64,000 nt of DNA from Nannocystis sp. RBIL2 (GTDB lineage: Bacteria > Myxococcota_A > Polyangia > Nannocystales > Nannocystaceae). Under the pieces are notes generated by a model. That model was not told the origin of the DNA, made no database searches, and saw only the letters and a list, made by a program, of their open reading frames with translations. Each line of letters starts with the position of its first letter. The first letter of the stretch is position 1. This document shows positions 26,642-34,785 of this stretch, piece after piece. The translations under genes and the position numbers were made by a program. The stretch is taken from positions 372,001-436,000 of the forward strand of contig NZ_JAPNJW010000002.1 of assembly GCF_026626745.1 (NCBI RefSeq), read 5' to 3'.

Positions 26642-26749
26642 TGACCGGGTCGTTCATACAGGAACGAAAGGCCCGGTTCGCAGGGACAGGTCGTTTGGCG
26701 CAGGGATGAAAGGCCATGTCCTCATGGACATGGCTTTTCGTGCATGTGA
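26642..26749. repeat. Array of eight decamers, 14-nt period, mixed cores
   Basis: Cores at 26645 (ccgg), 26659 (cagg), 26673 (ccgg), 26687 (cagg), 26701 (cagg), 26715, 26729 and 26743 (catg). Left units use CAGG or CCGG, right units CATG, all in strict 14-nt register. The array starts 16 nt after a stop codon and lies between two genes on the same strand. The gene-free remainder up to 26978 shows nothing further. Confidence 0.85.
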
Positions 26750-26978
26750 ATCGGAGCGCTCGCTACCGTCGCGCTCTCCCGGGCTCGGCGTGGGCGTGGC
26801 CCGCTCGCCGGTTCCCGGTAGGCGAGAGGAGGTCCCCGGGGCGGATCGCCGGACCGAGCGGTCATGGCCTGACACCGGCGTCGTGGCGTTGCCGGTGTTC
26901 CCGACGGGCCAGACCGGCCGGTGAGGTCGGGCGCACGCCTCCGCGGCCCGTGGCACGTGACGTGCAAGAGTCCCCGCC

Positions 26979-28205
26979 ATGGCTTCCAATTCTGCAGCGA
27001 TCAAAGCGATGTCCCTCGCGCTGGCCGGCGCGGCCCTGGTTCCGAGCGAGGCCGAGGCGTGTTCGCCGGACTACTGCTCCTACGTCGACGGCTGGAGCTC
27101 GCTCGAGGTGGTGAGCACCTCGATCCCGACCGACGGCGTGCTGCTGCTGCAGGGCGTGCGTCACGGCTCCATCCCCGAGGAGGACTGGCTCGACAAGGTC
27201 GACCTGACCGTGACGCGCGACGGCCAGCCGATCGCGGGCGCGGTCGAGGCCTCCGGAGTGCGCGACGTGCTGCTGTGGCGACCCGCCGAACCCCTCGAGC
27301 CGGGGGAATTCAACGTCCTGGGCAGCCTCGACAACCCCGACGTCCCTTACTACGAAGGCTGCGCGCCGGACCTGCTCGAGCTCGCCTTCGGCTTCACGGT
27401 CGAGGCCGATCCGTCCGCGCCGCTGAGCGCGCCGAAGGCCTCGATCGTGGAGAACCTGCTCGTCTCCGAGAGCGAGGACCTCGAGGACTTCGTGTGCTGC
27501 GACGGGGCGTTCCCCTACAGCTACGCGTTCGACTGCGGCGGCTCCGGCACGTACGTCGAGTGGAGCGAGGGCTTCTGCGCGGCGCAGCGCGGGTTCGGCA
27601 GGCTGCATGTGCAGGTCAGCGTCGAGGTCGATCTGCCGCCCTCGACCGACGCGCTGGTGGTGCGCGAGCTTGTGGTCGACGGGCAGCCGATTCAGCCGCA
27701 GTTCTACAGCTCGCTGAACTTCAGCGACTCGAAGCCGTTCTGCGTGGCGGCGCGGCTGCGCAACATCGCCACCGGCGAGACGGTCCTGTCCGAAGAGACA
27801 TGTCATGGGGCCGACATGGCGGCGCAGCTCGGCGACCACGCGGTCGATCCGTCGGCGGCCCTGGCGGCCCAATGCGCCGCGGAGGCCTACACCTGCGCGG
27901 TCGAGAATGACCAGTGGGACCCGTCGCAATGCACGCCGTGGCCCGCGGGCGAGGCGACGACGAGCGACACCAGCGGCGACCCGACCGAGGGGCCGACGAG
28001 CGGCGGGCCGGACAGCGAGGGCTCGGACGGCAGCGAGGGCAGCGAGGGCAGCGAGGGCAGCGAAGGGCCGGCCTCCGGCGGGCAAGGCGAGCTGGTCGAT
28101 CACGGGTGCGCGTGCGACAGCACGACGCCGAGCCCGCTCGGGGCGCTGATGCTGGTCGGGCTCGGGCTGCTGCGGCCGCGCCGGCGCCGGCGCGTGCTCG
28201 GCTGA
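26979..28205 (+). CDS. Secreted protein with MYXO-CTERM tail
   Basis: 408 residues. An N-terminal signal (MSLALAGAALVPSEAEAC) leads into a Cys-containing domain with CSPDYCSYVDGW and several beta strands, then VCCDGAFPYSYAFDCGG. No enzymatic motif was recognised. Near the C-terminus is a Gly-Ser-Glu repeat (SEGSEGSEGSEG, encoded by a 9-nt tandem repeat around 28030-28065), then two Cys (CACD) and PLGALMLVGLGLLRPRRRRR as a MYXO-CTERM tail. A decamer pair (cores 27785 and 27799) encodes ETVLSEETCHG. Confidence 0.83.
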   Translation: MASNSAAIKAMSLALAGAALVPSEAEACSPDYCSYVDGWSSLEVVSTSIPTDGVLLLQGVRHGSIPEEDWLDKVDLTVTRDGQPIAGAVEASGVRDVLLWRPAEPLEPGEFNVLGSLDNPDVPYYEGCAPDLLELAFGFTVEADPSAPLSAPKASIVENLLVSESEDLEDFVCCDGAFPYSYAFDCGGSGTYVEWSEGFCAAQRGFGRLHVQVSVEVDLPPSTDALVVRELVVDGQPIQPQFYSSLNFSDSKPFCVAARLRNIATGETVLSEETCHGADMAAQLGDHAVDPSAALAAQCAAEAYTCAVENDQWDPSQCTPWPAGEATTSDTSGDPTEGPTSGGPDSEGSDGSEGSEGSEGSEGPASGGQGELVDHGCACDSTTPSPLGALMLVGLGLLRPRRRRRVLG

Positions 28206-28220
28206 GGTGCGGGAGTCTTG

Positions 28221-28300
28221 GGACATGCTTTTATGGACATGGCCTGAAATGCATGGGCATTGGGCCATGCTTTCATGGCCATGTCCGAATCACCATGTGC
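28221..28300. repeat. Array of six palindromic decamers, 14-nt period
   Basis: CATG cores at 28224, 28238, 28252, 28266, 28280 and 28294, all 14 nt apart. It occupies nearly the whole gap between the stops of two convergent genes (28205 and 28307). Confidence 0.95.
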
Positions 28301-28306
28301 GAGAGG

Positions 28307-29488
28307 TCAGGCGCCGTCGTCGTCGCGGCCGGGCTCCTGGCGCACGCCGAGGGCGTCGGCCTTGCGCGCCTCGGCGCGGCGACGGGCCTGGTAGAGGCGC
28401 ACGCCCTCGACGGTGATCTGGCCGACCGCCGGGCCGTCCGGGGCGCGCGGCGGCGCGGCGGCGGGCTCGGCCGAGACGGCGGTGCGGGCGGCGCCGTGGC
28501 GGCGGAACTCCTCGCGCCAGGAGGACAGGCTGCGGTCGGAGACGGTGGGGTCGCTGGGGTCGTCGAGGATGGCGCGCACGACCGGCTCGGGGTCGACGAA
28601 CTGCGGCGCGAGCTCGGCGGGATCGTAGGCGGCGCCGCGATCGAACAGGCCGCCGCAGATCGGGCGCAGGCGGCAGACGCCGCACGCGGGGGCGTAGAGG
28701 TGGCCCCAGGCGGTCTGACGCACGGTCTGCTTGTCGTCGAGGAAGTGGACGACGCGCTCCTCGCCCTTGACGATCTTGCGCGTCTCGGTGCTGGCCCACG
28801 CGAACTCGCCCATGTAACACAGCGGGACTTTTTCGACGCGGAAGGTGCGGCCGCTGGCGTGCAGCAGCCGCATCGCCCGCGCGAGCGAGAGCTCGAACTG
28901 CTCGAGCCGCGGGACGAACTCGGCCTGGTTGACCTCGGCCCGGCCCATCGAGGGGTCGAGGTTGTTCCACACGAAGTGGCGGACGTACGGGTGGTGGGCG
29001 AGGAAGTGGCGGATGTTGCGATCGAGGTGATCGGCGTTGAGGCGGTTGATGACGCAGTTGACGTGGACGTCGATGCCGACCTCGTGGGCGCGCTCGAGGG
29101 CGGCGAAGGCCTTTTCGAGGGTGCCGGGGGCGCCGCGCAGGCGGGCCTCGATCTCGGGGACGACGGAGTAGATCGAGACGTGAACGCGCCGCACGCCGGC
29201 GTCGGCGAGGGCGCGCGCGAAGGCAGGATCGGCGAGGCGCGTGCCGTTGGTGATCAGGCGGACGTCGAGGCCGCGGCCGCTGGCGTAGGCGGCGATCGCG
29301 GGCAGCTCGGGGTGGAGGGTCGGCTCGCCGCCGGTGAGGATGACGCCGAAGTAGTCGCGGGCGACGAGGTCGTCGACCAGCGCCTGCATCGACTCGAGGG
29401 TGTGGACGTAGGGGGTGGCGGGGTTGCTGCAGAACCCGCAGAAGTGGTTGCAGTGGCGGACGACCTGGATGTAACCGAGGTTGGCCAT
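28307..29488 (-). CDS. Radical SAM protein coupled to thrA
   Basis: 393 residues. The start ATG shares its A with the TGA of thrA (TGATG), so the genes overlap by one nt. The Cys triplet CNHFCGFC sits near residue 13, with ILTGGEPTLHPELP after it, and the barrel ends near residue 230. A C-terminal CGVCRLRPICGG (Cys cluster) suggests an auxiliary iron-sulfur site of SPASM or Twitch type. The last 100 residues are Ala/Arg/Asp-rich. The substrate is unknown; no small precursor peptide is visible beside it. Coupling to an amino-acid biosynthesis gene may be only a transcriptional convenience. Confidence 0.88.
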   Translation of the reverse strand: MANLGYIQVVRHCNHFCGFCSNPATPYVHTLESMQALVDDLVARDYFGVILTGGEPTLHPELPAIAAYASGRGLDVRLITNGTRLADPAFARALADAGVRRVHVSIYSVVPEIEARLRGAPGTLEKAFAALERAHEVGIDVHVNCVINRLNADHLDRNIRHFLAHHPYVRHFVWNNLDPSMGRAEVNQAEFVPRLEQFELSLARAMRLLHASGRTFRVEKVPLCYMGEFAWASTETRKIVKGEERVVHFLDDKQTVRQTAWGHLYAPACGVCRLRPICGGLFDRGAAYDPAELAPQFVDPEPVVRAILDDPSDPTVSDRSLSSWREEFRRHGAARTAVSAEPAAAPPRAPDGPAVGQITVEGVRLYQARRRAEARKADALGVRQEPGRDDDGA

Positions 29489-32016
29489 CAGCGCCCACGC
29501 AGCGACATGGCGATCTTGAGGATGTCGGTGAGCACGCCGGCGGCCGTGACTGCGCCGCCGGCCCCCGCGCCCTGGACGAGCAGCGGGTAGGCGCGGTGGC
29601 GATCGGTGGTGAAGGCGACGAAGGCCTCGGTGCCGCGCAGGCGCGCGGCCGGGTGATCGGGCTCGACCTCGACGGGGCCGACGCGCACGGCCGGGGCGCC
29701 GGCGGGGGCCGACGGGTCGATCTGGGCGAGGTAGCGGAGGACGCGGCCGGCCTGGCGCATGCGCTCGATGCGGGCGGCGACGGCGTCGTCGTGCTCGGCG
29801 AGGGCGAGGAAGAACCGCTCGAGGTCGTCGTGGCCGAGCGCCTCCGAGGGGGCGAACGGCTCGATGGCGACTGCGTCGAGGTCGAGCTGCATGCCGAGCT
29901 CGCGCGCGAGGATCAGGGCCTTGCGCGCGACGTCGAGGCCGGACAGGTCGTCGCGCGGGTGCGGCTCGGTGTAGCCGCGCGCGCGGGCGTCGCGGACCGC
30001 GTGCGACAGCGGGACGCCGCGCGACAGCTCGCCGGCGAGGTAGCCGAGGGTGCCGGAGAAGCTGCCCTCGATGCGTAGGATGGTGTCGCCGGTGCGCACG
30101 AGGCCCTTGAGGGTGTCGATGACGGGGAGGCTGGCGCCGACGGTGGTCTCGTACTCCCACCGTCGGTGCCGCTCTCGGGCCATGTCCATGAGGCCCTGTC
30201 TTATGGGCCAGGTAGCGGCGAGGGGGCGCTTGTTGGCGCTGACGACGTGGATGCCGCGCGCGAGGGCGGCCTCGTAGACGGCGGTGGTGTCCTCGGCGGT
30301 GCAGTCGACGAGGATCGGGACGGGCAGCCGGCGCAGGCGATCGAGGAGGGCGGGGATGTCCGGAGGGACATGTGATTCCTGCAGGCGAGCGTCCCAGCGC
30401 GCGAGCGGGATGCCGGCGGGGTCGAAGACTGCGCGCCGGCTGTCGGCGAGGCCGGCGAGCTTGATCAGGACGTCCTGGTTGCCGGCCAGGGCCTGCTGCT
30501 GGGCTGCGAGCTGGTAGAGGAGTTCGCGGCCGACGGTGCCCTTGCCGAGGACGAGGAGGTTGACCTCCTGGGCGGCGAGGTTGAAGGCGGCGTGGACGGT
30601 GCGCACTGCGGTGGCGGTGTCTTCGCCGTCGATGACCGCGGAGATCGAGCGCTCGCCGGCCCCCTGGGAACTGGCGCGGACGAGCACGCCGATCTGGCCG
30701 AGAGCGCCGAAGAACCGGCCGGCGACGTTGGGGGTGCGGCCCATGGCCTCGCCGACGAGGGTGAGCAGGGTGACTGGCTCGCGCACGCGGATCGGGGCGA
30801 GCTCGATCGGCTCGCCGTCGGGGTTGCGCCCGAACTCGGCGGCGAGGGCGGCCTCGGCCCGCGCAGCGTCGCTGCGGGCGACTGCGACTGCGACGGCGCG
30901 GTCGCGCGGGGCGGAGGTGGCGACCCACACTGGCACGCCGGCGTTGGCCAGGGCGCGCAGGGCTCGCTCGCCGATCCGCTCGTGACCGAGGCGCCGCCGC
31001 GTCTCGAGGTCGAGGAGCGCGAGGTCCTCGGTCGAGACGACGCACACCGGGCGCCGCTCGTCGCGGGCGCCGACGGCGTCGATGAGGGTGCCCGGATCGT
31101 CGGGGCGGGCGGTGTTGCGGACGCGCAGCGGGATCTGGGCCTCGATCAGCGGGGCCATGGTGCGCGGGTGGAGGATCATGCCGAGGTCGCCGAGCTCGAG
31201 CGCCTCGGCCTGGCTGAGGTGCGCGACCGGGTAGGCCTCGAGCACCAGCTCGGGGTCGGCGGTCATGACCCCGGAGACGTCGGTCCAGATCTGCAGCTCG
31301 GCGGCGCCGAGGATCTGGGCCAGCAAGGCGGCGGTGTAGTCGGAGCCGTTGCGCCCGAGGGTGGTGGTGCGGCCGTCGCGGGTGCGGCCGAGGAAGCCGG
31401 TGTGCACGCTGACTGCGCCGCTCCACGCGGCCGACAAGGCGCCGAGCTGCAGCGCGGAGGCGCCCAAATCGGGGGTGGCCTGGCCGAAGCGGTCGTCGGT
31501 GACGGTCCAGTCGCGCGCGTCGACGCCGACGGCCGGGACGCCCCGCGCGGCCAGCAAGGTGCGCACGACCAGGACGCTGGCCCGCTCGCCGAACGACAGC
31601 GCGAGGTCGCGGGTCTGCAGGGTCCGCTCGCGCACGAGGCCGACGCCGAGCAGGAGCTGCCGCAGCGGGCGCATCAGCTCGGCGATCCCGAGGGACAGGT
31701 CCTCGGGGACATGTCGCAAGAGACCTGCGCGATCGAGCCTGTCCGTGAGGTCACGCGCGACGTTGACGACGAGCGCCTCGATGGCGTCGACGTGCGGGTC
31801 GCCGGGCAGGCCGGCCGCGGCCGCGTCGACTGCGGCGATCAAGCGGTCGGTGGTGTCGGCCATGGCCGAGACGACGACGGCGACCGGGCCGTTGTCGCGC
31901 TCGCGGGCGATGAGATCGAGGGCCTGGAACAGGCGATCGGCGGCGCCGACCGAGCTGCCGCCGAACTTCATCACGCGGAACGGACGGGCCTGGCCGGGTT
32001 CGTGCTGCGGCGTCAT
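29488..32016 (-). CDS. thrA: Bifunctional aspartokinase/homoserine dehydrogenase
   Basis: 842 residues; E. coli ThrA has about 820. The aspartokinase part begins VMKFGGSSVGAADR and contains GFLGRTRDGRTTTLGRNGSD. A regulatory ACT-type region lies in the middle (VGEAMGRTPNVAGRFFGAL and ASSQGAGERSISAVID). The homoserine dehydrogenase part begins VLGKGTVGRELL, with VSANKRPLA and TTVGASLPVIDTLKGL, ending near GAGAGGAVTAAGVLTDI. It catalyses the first and third steps toward threonine and methionine from aspartate. Two decamer runs, of three and five units, add residues in the kinase and dehydrogenase parts. Confidence 0.96.
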   Translation of the reverse strand: MTPQHEPGQARPFRVMKFGGSSVGAADRLFQALDLIARERDNGPVAVVVSAMADTTDRLIAAVDAAAAGLPGDPHVDAIEALVVNVARDLTDRLDRAGLLRHVPEDLSLGIAELMRPLRQLLLGVGLVRERTLQTRDLALSFGERASVLVVRTLLAARGVPAVGVDARDWTVTDDRFGQATPDLGASALQLGALSAAWSGAVSVHTGFLGRTRDGRTTTLGRNGSDYTAALLAQILGAAELQIWTDVSGVMTADPELVLEAYPVAHLSQAEALELGDLGMILHPRTMAPLIEAQIPLRVRNTARPDDPGTLIDAVGARDERRPVCVVSTEDLALLDLETRRRLGHERIGERALRALANAGVPVWVATSAPRDRAVAVAVARSDAARAEAALAAEFGRNPDGEPIELAPIRVREPVTLLTLVGEAMGRTPNVAGRFFGALGQIGVLVRASSQGAGERSISAVIDGEDTATAVRTVHAAFNLAAQEVNLLVLGKGTVGRELLYQLAAQQQALAGNQDVLIKLAGLADSRRAVFDPAGIPLARWDARLQESHVPPDIPALLDRLRRLPVPILVDCTAEDTTAVYEAALARGIHVVSANKRPLAATWPIRQGLMDMARERHRRWEYETTVGASLPVIDTLKGLVRTGDTILRIEGSFSGTLGYLAGELSRGVPLSHAVRDARARGYTEPHPRDDLSGLDVARKALILARELGMQLDLDAVAIEPFAPSEALGHDDLERFFLALAEHDDAVAARIERMRQAGRVLRYLAQIDPSAPAGAPAVRVGPVEVEPDHPAARLRGTEAFVAFTTDRHRAYPLLVQGAGAGGAVTAAGVLTDILKIAMSLRGR
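30178..30215. repeat. Intragenic 14-nt-period repeat in thrA (3 units)
   Basis: Cores at 30181 (catg), 30195 (cctg) and 30209 (cagg). Encodes ATWPIRQGLMDMARERH between ANKRPLA and the next conserved dehydrogenase motif. A further pair (cores 30355 and 30369) encodes LQESHVPPDIP. Confidence 0.75.
31693..31758. repeat. Intragenic 14-nt-period repeat in thrA (5 units)
   Basis: Cores at 31696 (cagg), 31710 (catg), 31724 (cctg), 31738 (cctg) and 31752 (cacg), exactly 14 nt apart. They encode VARDLTDRLDRAGLLRHVPE and the following DLSLG in the aspartokinase part. This is the longest run seen inside a gene. Confidence 0.82.
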
Positions 32017-32147
32017 GCGCCGGGAGGATATCGGAAGCGGACCCAGACGGGCAGCCGCGGCGCGGCGACCGGCGCTCGCCGCGGCTGCCGCCCGCGGCCC
32101 CCGGTCCTGCTGTCGCTATTACGGTGCGGCTGCCCGGGAGCGACGGC

Positions 32148-32999
32148 TCAACGCCGCCGGTCCTCGGCCCGCGTGCGACAGATGTGGTCCCACAGCGTCA
32201 ACGCCTCGCCGAAGTTGACCTCGGCGTTGGCGTGGTGGCGGTTGTGAAACGCCGAGGTGTTGACGAACAGGCGCGGCAGCGTCGCCTCCAATGCGCGGAA
32301 GGTGACGCCGCAGTGCAAATAATAGTTGAGCAGGACGAATCCCACGACCAGAGCGACGTAGGTCGGGCCGAAGTGGGTGGCCCACGGGAACGCGACCAGG
32401 AGGATCGGCCAGAAGGTCATGACCGATTCGACCGGGCCGACGGCGAAGCCGGCGAACGGGGTGGGATCGCGGTAGACGTGGTGGCCGCGGTGGAACGGGA
32501 AGAGGAGGCGGGTGTGCAGCAGGCGGTGCTTCCAGTACAGCCAGGCGTCGAGGACCAGGACGCCGAGCAAGGTCTGCCAGACGACGGCCGACAGGCCGCC
32601 GGCCTCGGCCAGCGACCACACCAGGCCGATCGGCTCACCGGCGTCGGCGCGAGCCATCGGCCAGGCGGCGAAGCAGGCGGCGATCCAGGCGGCCAGGGCG
32701 GTGTCACCGGCGCTGCGGCCGATCAGCGGCGAGCGCCGCCGCGGGCCTTGGATCCGCTGGCCGCGACCGACGGCGAACAGAGTGGCTGCGCCGGCGCCGA
32801 GCAGCACGAGGCCGCCGACGGCGGCGAAGGCGAGCAGGAGGGACTTGTACCAAAGGACAGGTCCTTGCGGACAGGCGAGACCGGCGAGGGTGGCGAGCAG
32901 CACGACGGTGCGGTCGACCGAACCTGCGAAGCCGCGGCCATGGTTGGAGAAGACGGAGGCGTCGGCGGCAGGGCGGAGGAGGTCGGTCAGGCGCGGCAT
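32148..32999 (-). CDS. Sterol desaturase/fatty acid hydroxylase family protein
   Basis: 283 residues from the ATG at 32999, an integral membrane protein with about four hydrophobic segments. Three di-iron His clusters are visible: WKHRLLH, FHRGHH and FHNRHH, the signature of the family. Members hydroxylate or desaturate lipids or sterols using O2. Myxobacteria are known to make sterols, so a sterol role is possible but not shown. A three-unit decamer run (cores 32844, 32858 and 32872) encodes the short loop after the first membrane segment. Confidence 0.92.
   Translation of the reverse strand: MPRLTDLLRPAADASVFSNHGRGFAGSVDRTVVLLATLAGLACPQGPVLWYKSLLLAFAAVGGLVLLGAGAATLFAVGRGQRIQGPRRRSPLIGRSAGDTALAAWIAACFAAWPMARADAGEPIGLVWSLAEAGGLSAVVWQTLLGVLVLDAWLYWKHRLLHTRLLFPFHRGHHVYRDPTPFAGFAVGPVESVMTFWPILLVAFPWATHFGPTYVALVVGFVLLNYYLHCGVTFRALEATLPRLFVNTSAFHNRHHANAEVNFGEALTLWDHICRTRAEDRRR
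32841..32878. repeat. Intragenic 14-nt-period repeat in desaturase gene (3 units)
   Basis: Cores at 32844 (cttg), 32858 (cagg) and 32872 (cagg), spacers caaa and ttgc. Encodes GLACPQGPVLWYKS, between two hydrophobic helices. Confidence 0.7.
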
Positions 33000-33271
33000 C
33001 GTCGCGCGACCAGTGGATGAGATCGCCGGCGCGCTGTCCAGGGGGTTCCCCGCGCGGTTCGTCGCACGGCAGGAGTCCGGGGCGTTCGTGCGGTCGCGGC
33101 CGGTCGCTCGCCCCCACTCGCACGGCCGCGACGTCGATAAGTGCCGTGGCGTCATCCCCGGATCTTCGGGTCGCGGGTCGCCTCCGCGGCAGCGCTGCGT
33201 CCCGCGGCCGCAGCCGCGCTTGACGCTCGTCCGACGTGTGCCACATTTGCCGCCCGACGAGCAGGGAGCAC

Positions 33272-34717
33272 ATGCACATTCTGGTCACGGGCGCGACGGG
33301 GTTCGTCGGACGGGCGCTGGTCCTCCGATTGCTGCGAGATGGCCACCACGTGCGCGCCTGGGTGCGGTCGCCGCGGCGCGCGGCCGATCTGCTGGGCGCC
33401 GAGGTCGAACTGGTGGCCGCGGGCGACGAAGCAGCGCTGGTCCGCGCGCTGACGGGCTGCGAGGCGGTGATCCACCTGGCAGGCGAGTCGGTGGGGGTCG
33501 GCCGGTGGACCGCGGCGCGCAAGCGCGAACTGTGGGACAGCCGGGTAGCGCTGACGGAGATGCTGGTGCGGGCGATCGCCAGGGCGGAGCCGCGGCCGCG
33601 CGTGTTGGTGTCGGCGTCGGCGGTCGGTTACTACGGCGATCGCGGCGACGAGGAGCTCGACGAGACGTCGCGGCCGGCCGACGACTTCCTCGGCTCGATG
33701 TGCCAGGCGTGGGAGGCGGCGGCCCGCAAGGCCGAGGCGCACGGGGTCCGGGTGTGTACGCCGCGGCTGGGGCTGGTGCTGGGGCACGGCGGGGGGGTGC
33801 TGGGCGAGCTGCTGCCGATCTTCCGCGCCGGGCTCGGCGGGCCGCTCGGCTCGGGCGAGCAGTGGTTCCCGTGGATCCACCTCCACGACCTGGTCGAGCT
33901 GCTGACGACGGCGATGACCGACGCACGCTACAGCGGGCCGGTGCTGGCGGTGGCGCCTCAGCCGGTGACCAATTTGTGCTTCTCGCAGGCGCTGGCCGAG
34001 TCGCTCGGTCGCAAGGCCCGCCTGCCGGTGCCGCGCCTGGTCCTGCGCATCGTCAAGGGCGAGGCCGCGGACGCGCTGGTCGCTAGCCAGCGCGCGGTGC
34101 CGGCGCGCACTCTGGCGCTCGGGTTCGGATTCCAGTTCCCGACGCTGCCGGCGGCCCTGGACGACCTGTTGGGCGGGCGCGACCGGCCTCACTTCGCGCC
34201 GGCCGAGATGGCGCCGCCGAGCCCATACCTGGCCCGCCGCTCGACGACGACGGTGCTGCGCCAGTCGACGGTGGTGGCGGCGCCGAACTCCGCGGTGTTC
34301 GCGTTCTTCTCGCGCGCGGAGAACCTCGGGATCATGACGCCGCGCGCGGCGGTGATGCAGATCCTGACGCCGCGGCCGCTGATCGTCGAGGCCGGGCGCC
34401 ACATCGACTACAAGCTGCAGGTCGGCCCGGTGCGGGTGCGCTGGACCACCGAGTTCGAGCTGTGGGAGCCGGACCGCCGCTTCGTCGACGTGCAGACGCG
34501 CGGGCCGTTCGCGGCCTGGTGGCACGAGCACCGCTTCGCGCCGCGCGAGGACGGCGGGACGCAGATGGACGACACGGTCTACTTCCGCCCCCCGCTCGGG
34601 CCGATCGGCCGGATCGCGGAGGCGCTGTTCGTGCGCCCGCGCCTGCGCGAGATCTTCGAGTACCGGGCGCAGGCGATCCGCCTGCGCTTCGGCGCGCACC
34701 CGGCGACGGATGTCTGA
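33272..34717 (+). CDS. TIGR01777-type epimerase fused to SRPBCC domain
   Basis: 481 residues from the ATG at 33272 with GGGAG upstream. The N-terminal half is an atypical SDR of the YfcH/TIGR01777 type: ILVTGATGFVGRAL, VIHLAGESVGVGRWT and SASAVGYYGDRGDEELDE (Tyr-Tyr-Gly). From about residue 330 a SRPBCC (START/Bet v1-like) lipid-binding fold follows: RQSTVVAAPNSAVFAFFSRA, then DTVYFRPPLGPIGRIAEALF. SDR-SRPBCC fusions occur in several bacteria; the substrate is probably a hydrophobic compound, but this is inference. The 3' end contains the first unit of the following array. Confidence 0.9.
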   Translation: MHILVTGATGFVGRALVLRLLRDGHHVRAWVRSPRRAADLLGAEVELVAAGDEAALVRALTGCEAVIHLAGESVGVGRWTAARKRELWDSRVALTEMLVRAIARAEPRPRVLVSASAVGYYGDRGDEELDETSRPADDFLGSMCQAWEAAARKAEAHGVRVCTPRLGLVLGHGGGVLGELLPIFRAGLGGPLGSGEQWFPWIHLHDLVELLTTAMTDARYSGPVLAVAPQPVTNLCFSQALAESLGRKARLPVPRLVLRIVKGEAADALVASQRAVPARTLALGFGFQFPTLPAALDDLLGGRDRPHFAPAEMAPPSPYLARRSTTTVLRQSTVVAAPNSAVFAFFSRAENLGIMTPRAAVMQILTPRPLIVEAGRHIDYKLQVGPVRVRWTTEFELWEPDRRFVDVQTRGPFAAWWHEHRFAPREDGGTQMDDTVYFRPPLGPIGRIAEALFVRPRLREIFEYRAQAIRLRFGAHPATDV

Positions 34718-34785
34718 TGAGGCATGTCCTGATGGCCATGTCTTATCGGACATGACCGTCAGGACATGACCCTCAGAACACGGCG
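34706..34785. repeat. Array of six decamers, 14-nt period, reaching into both genes
   Basis: Cores at 34709 (gatg), 34723, 34737, 34751, 34765 (catg) and 34779 (cacg). The first unit encodes the final residues of the SDR-SRPBCC protein and the last unit the final residues of the convergent lipoprotein gene, so the array spans the whole gap between the two stop codons. Confidence 0.92.
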
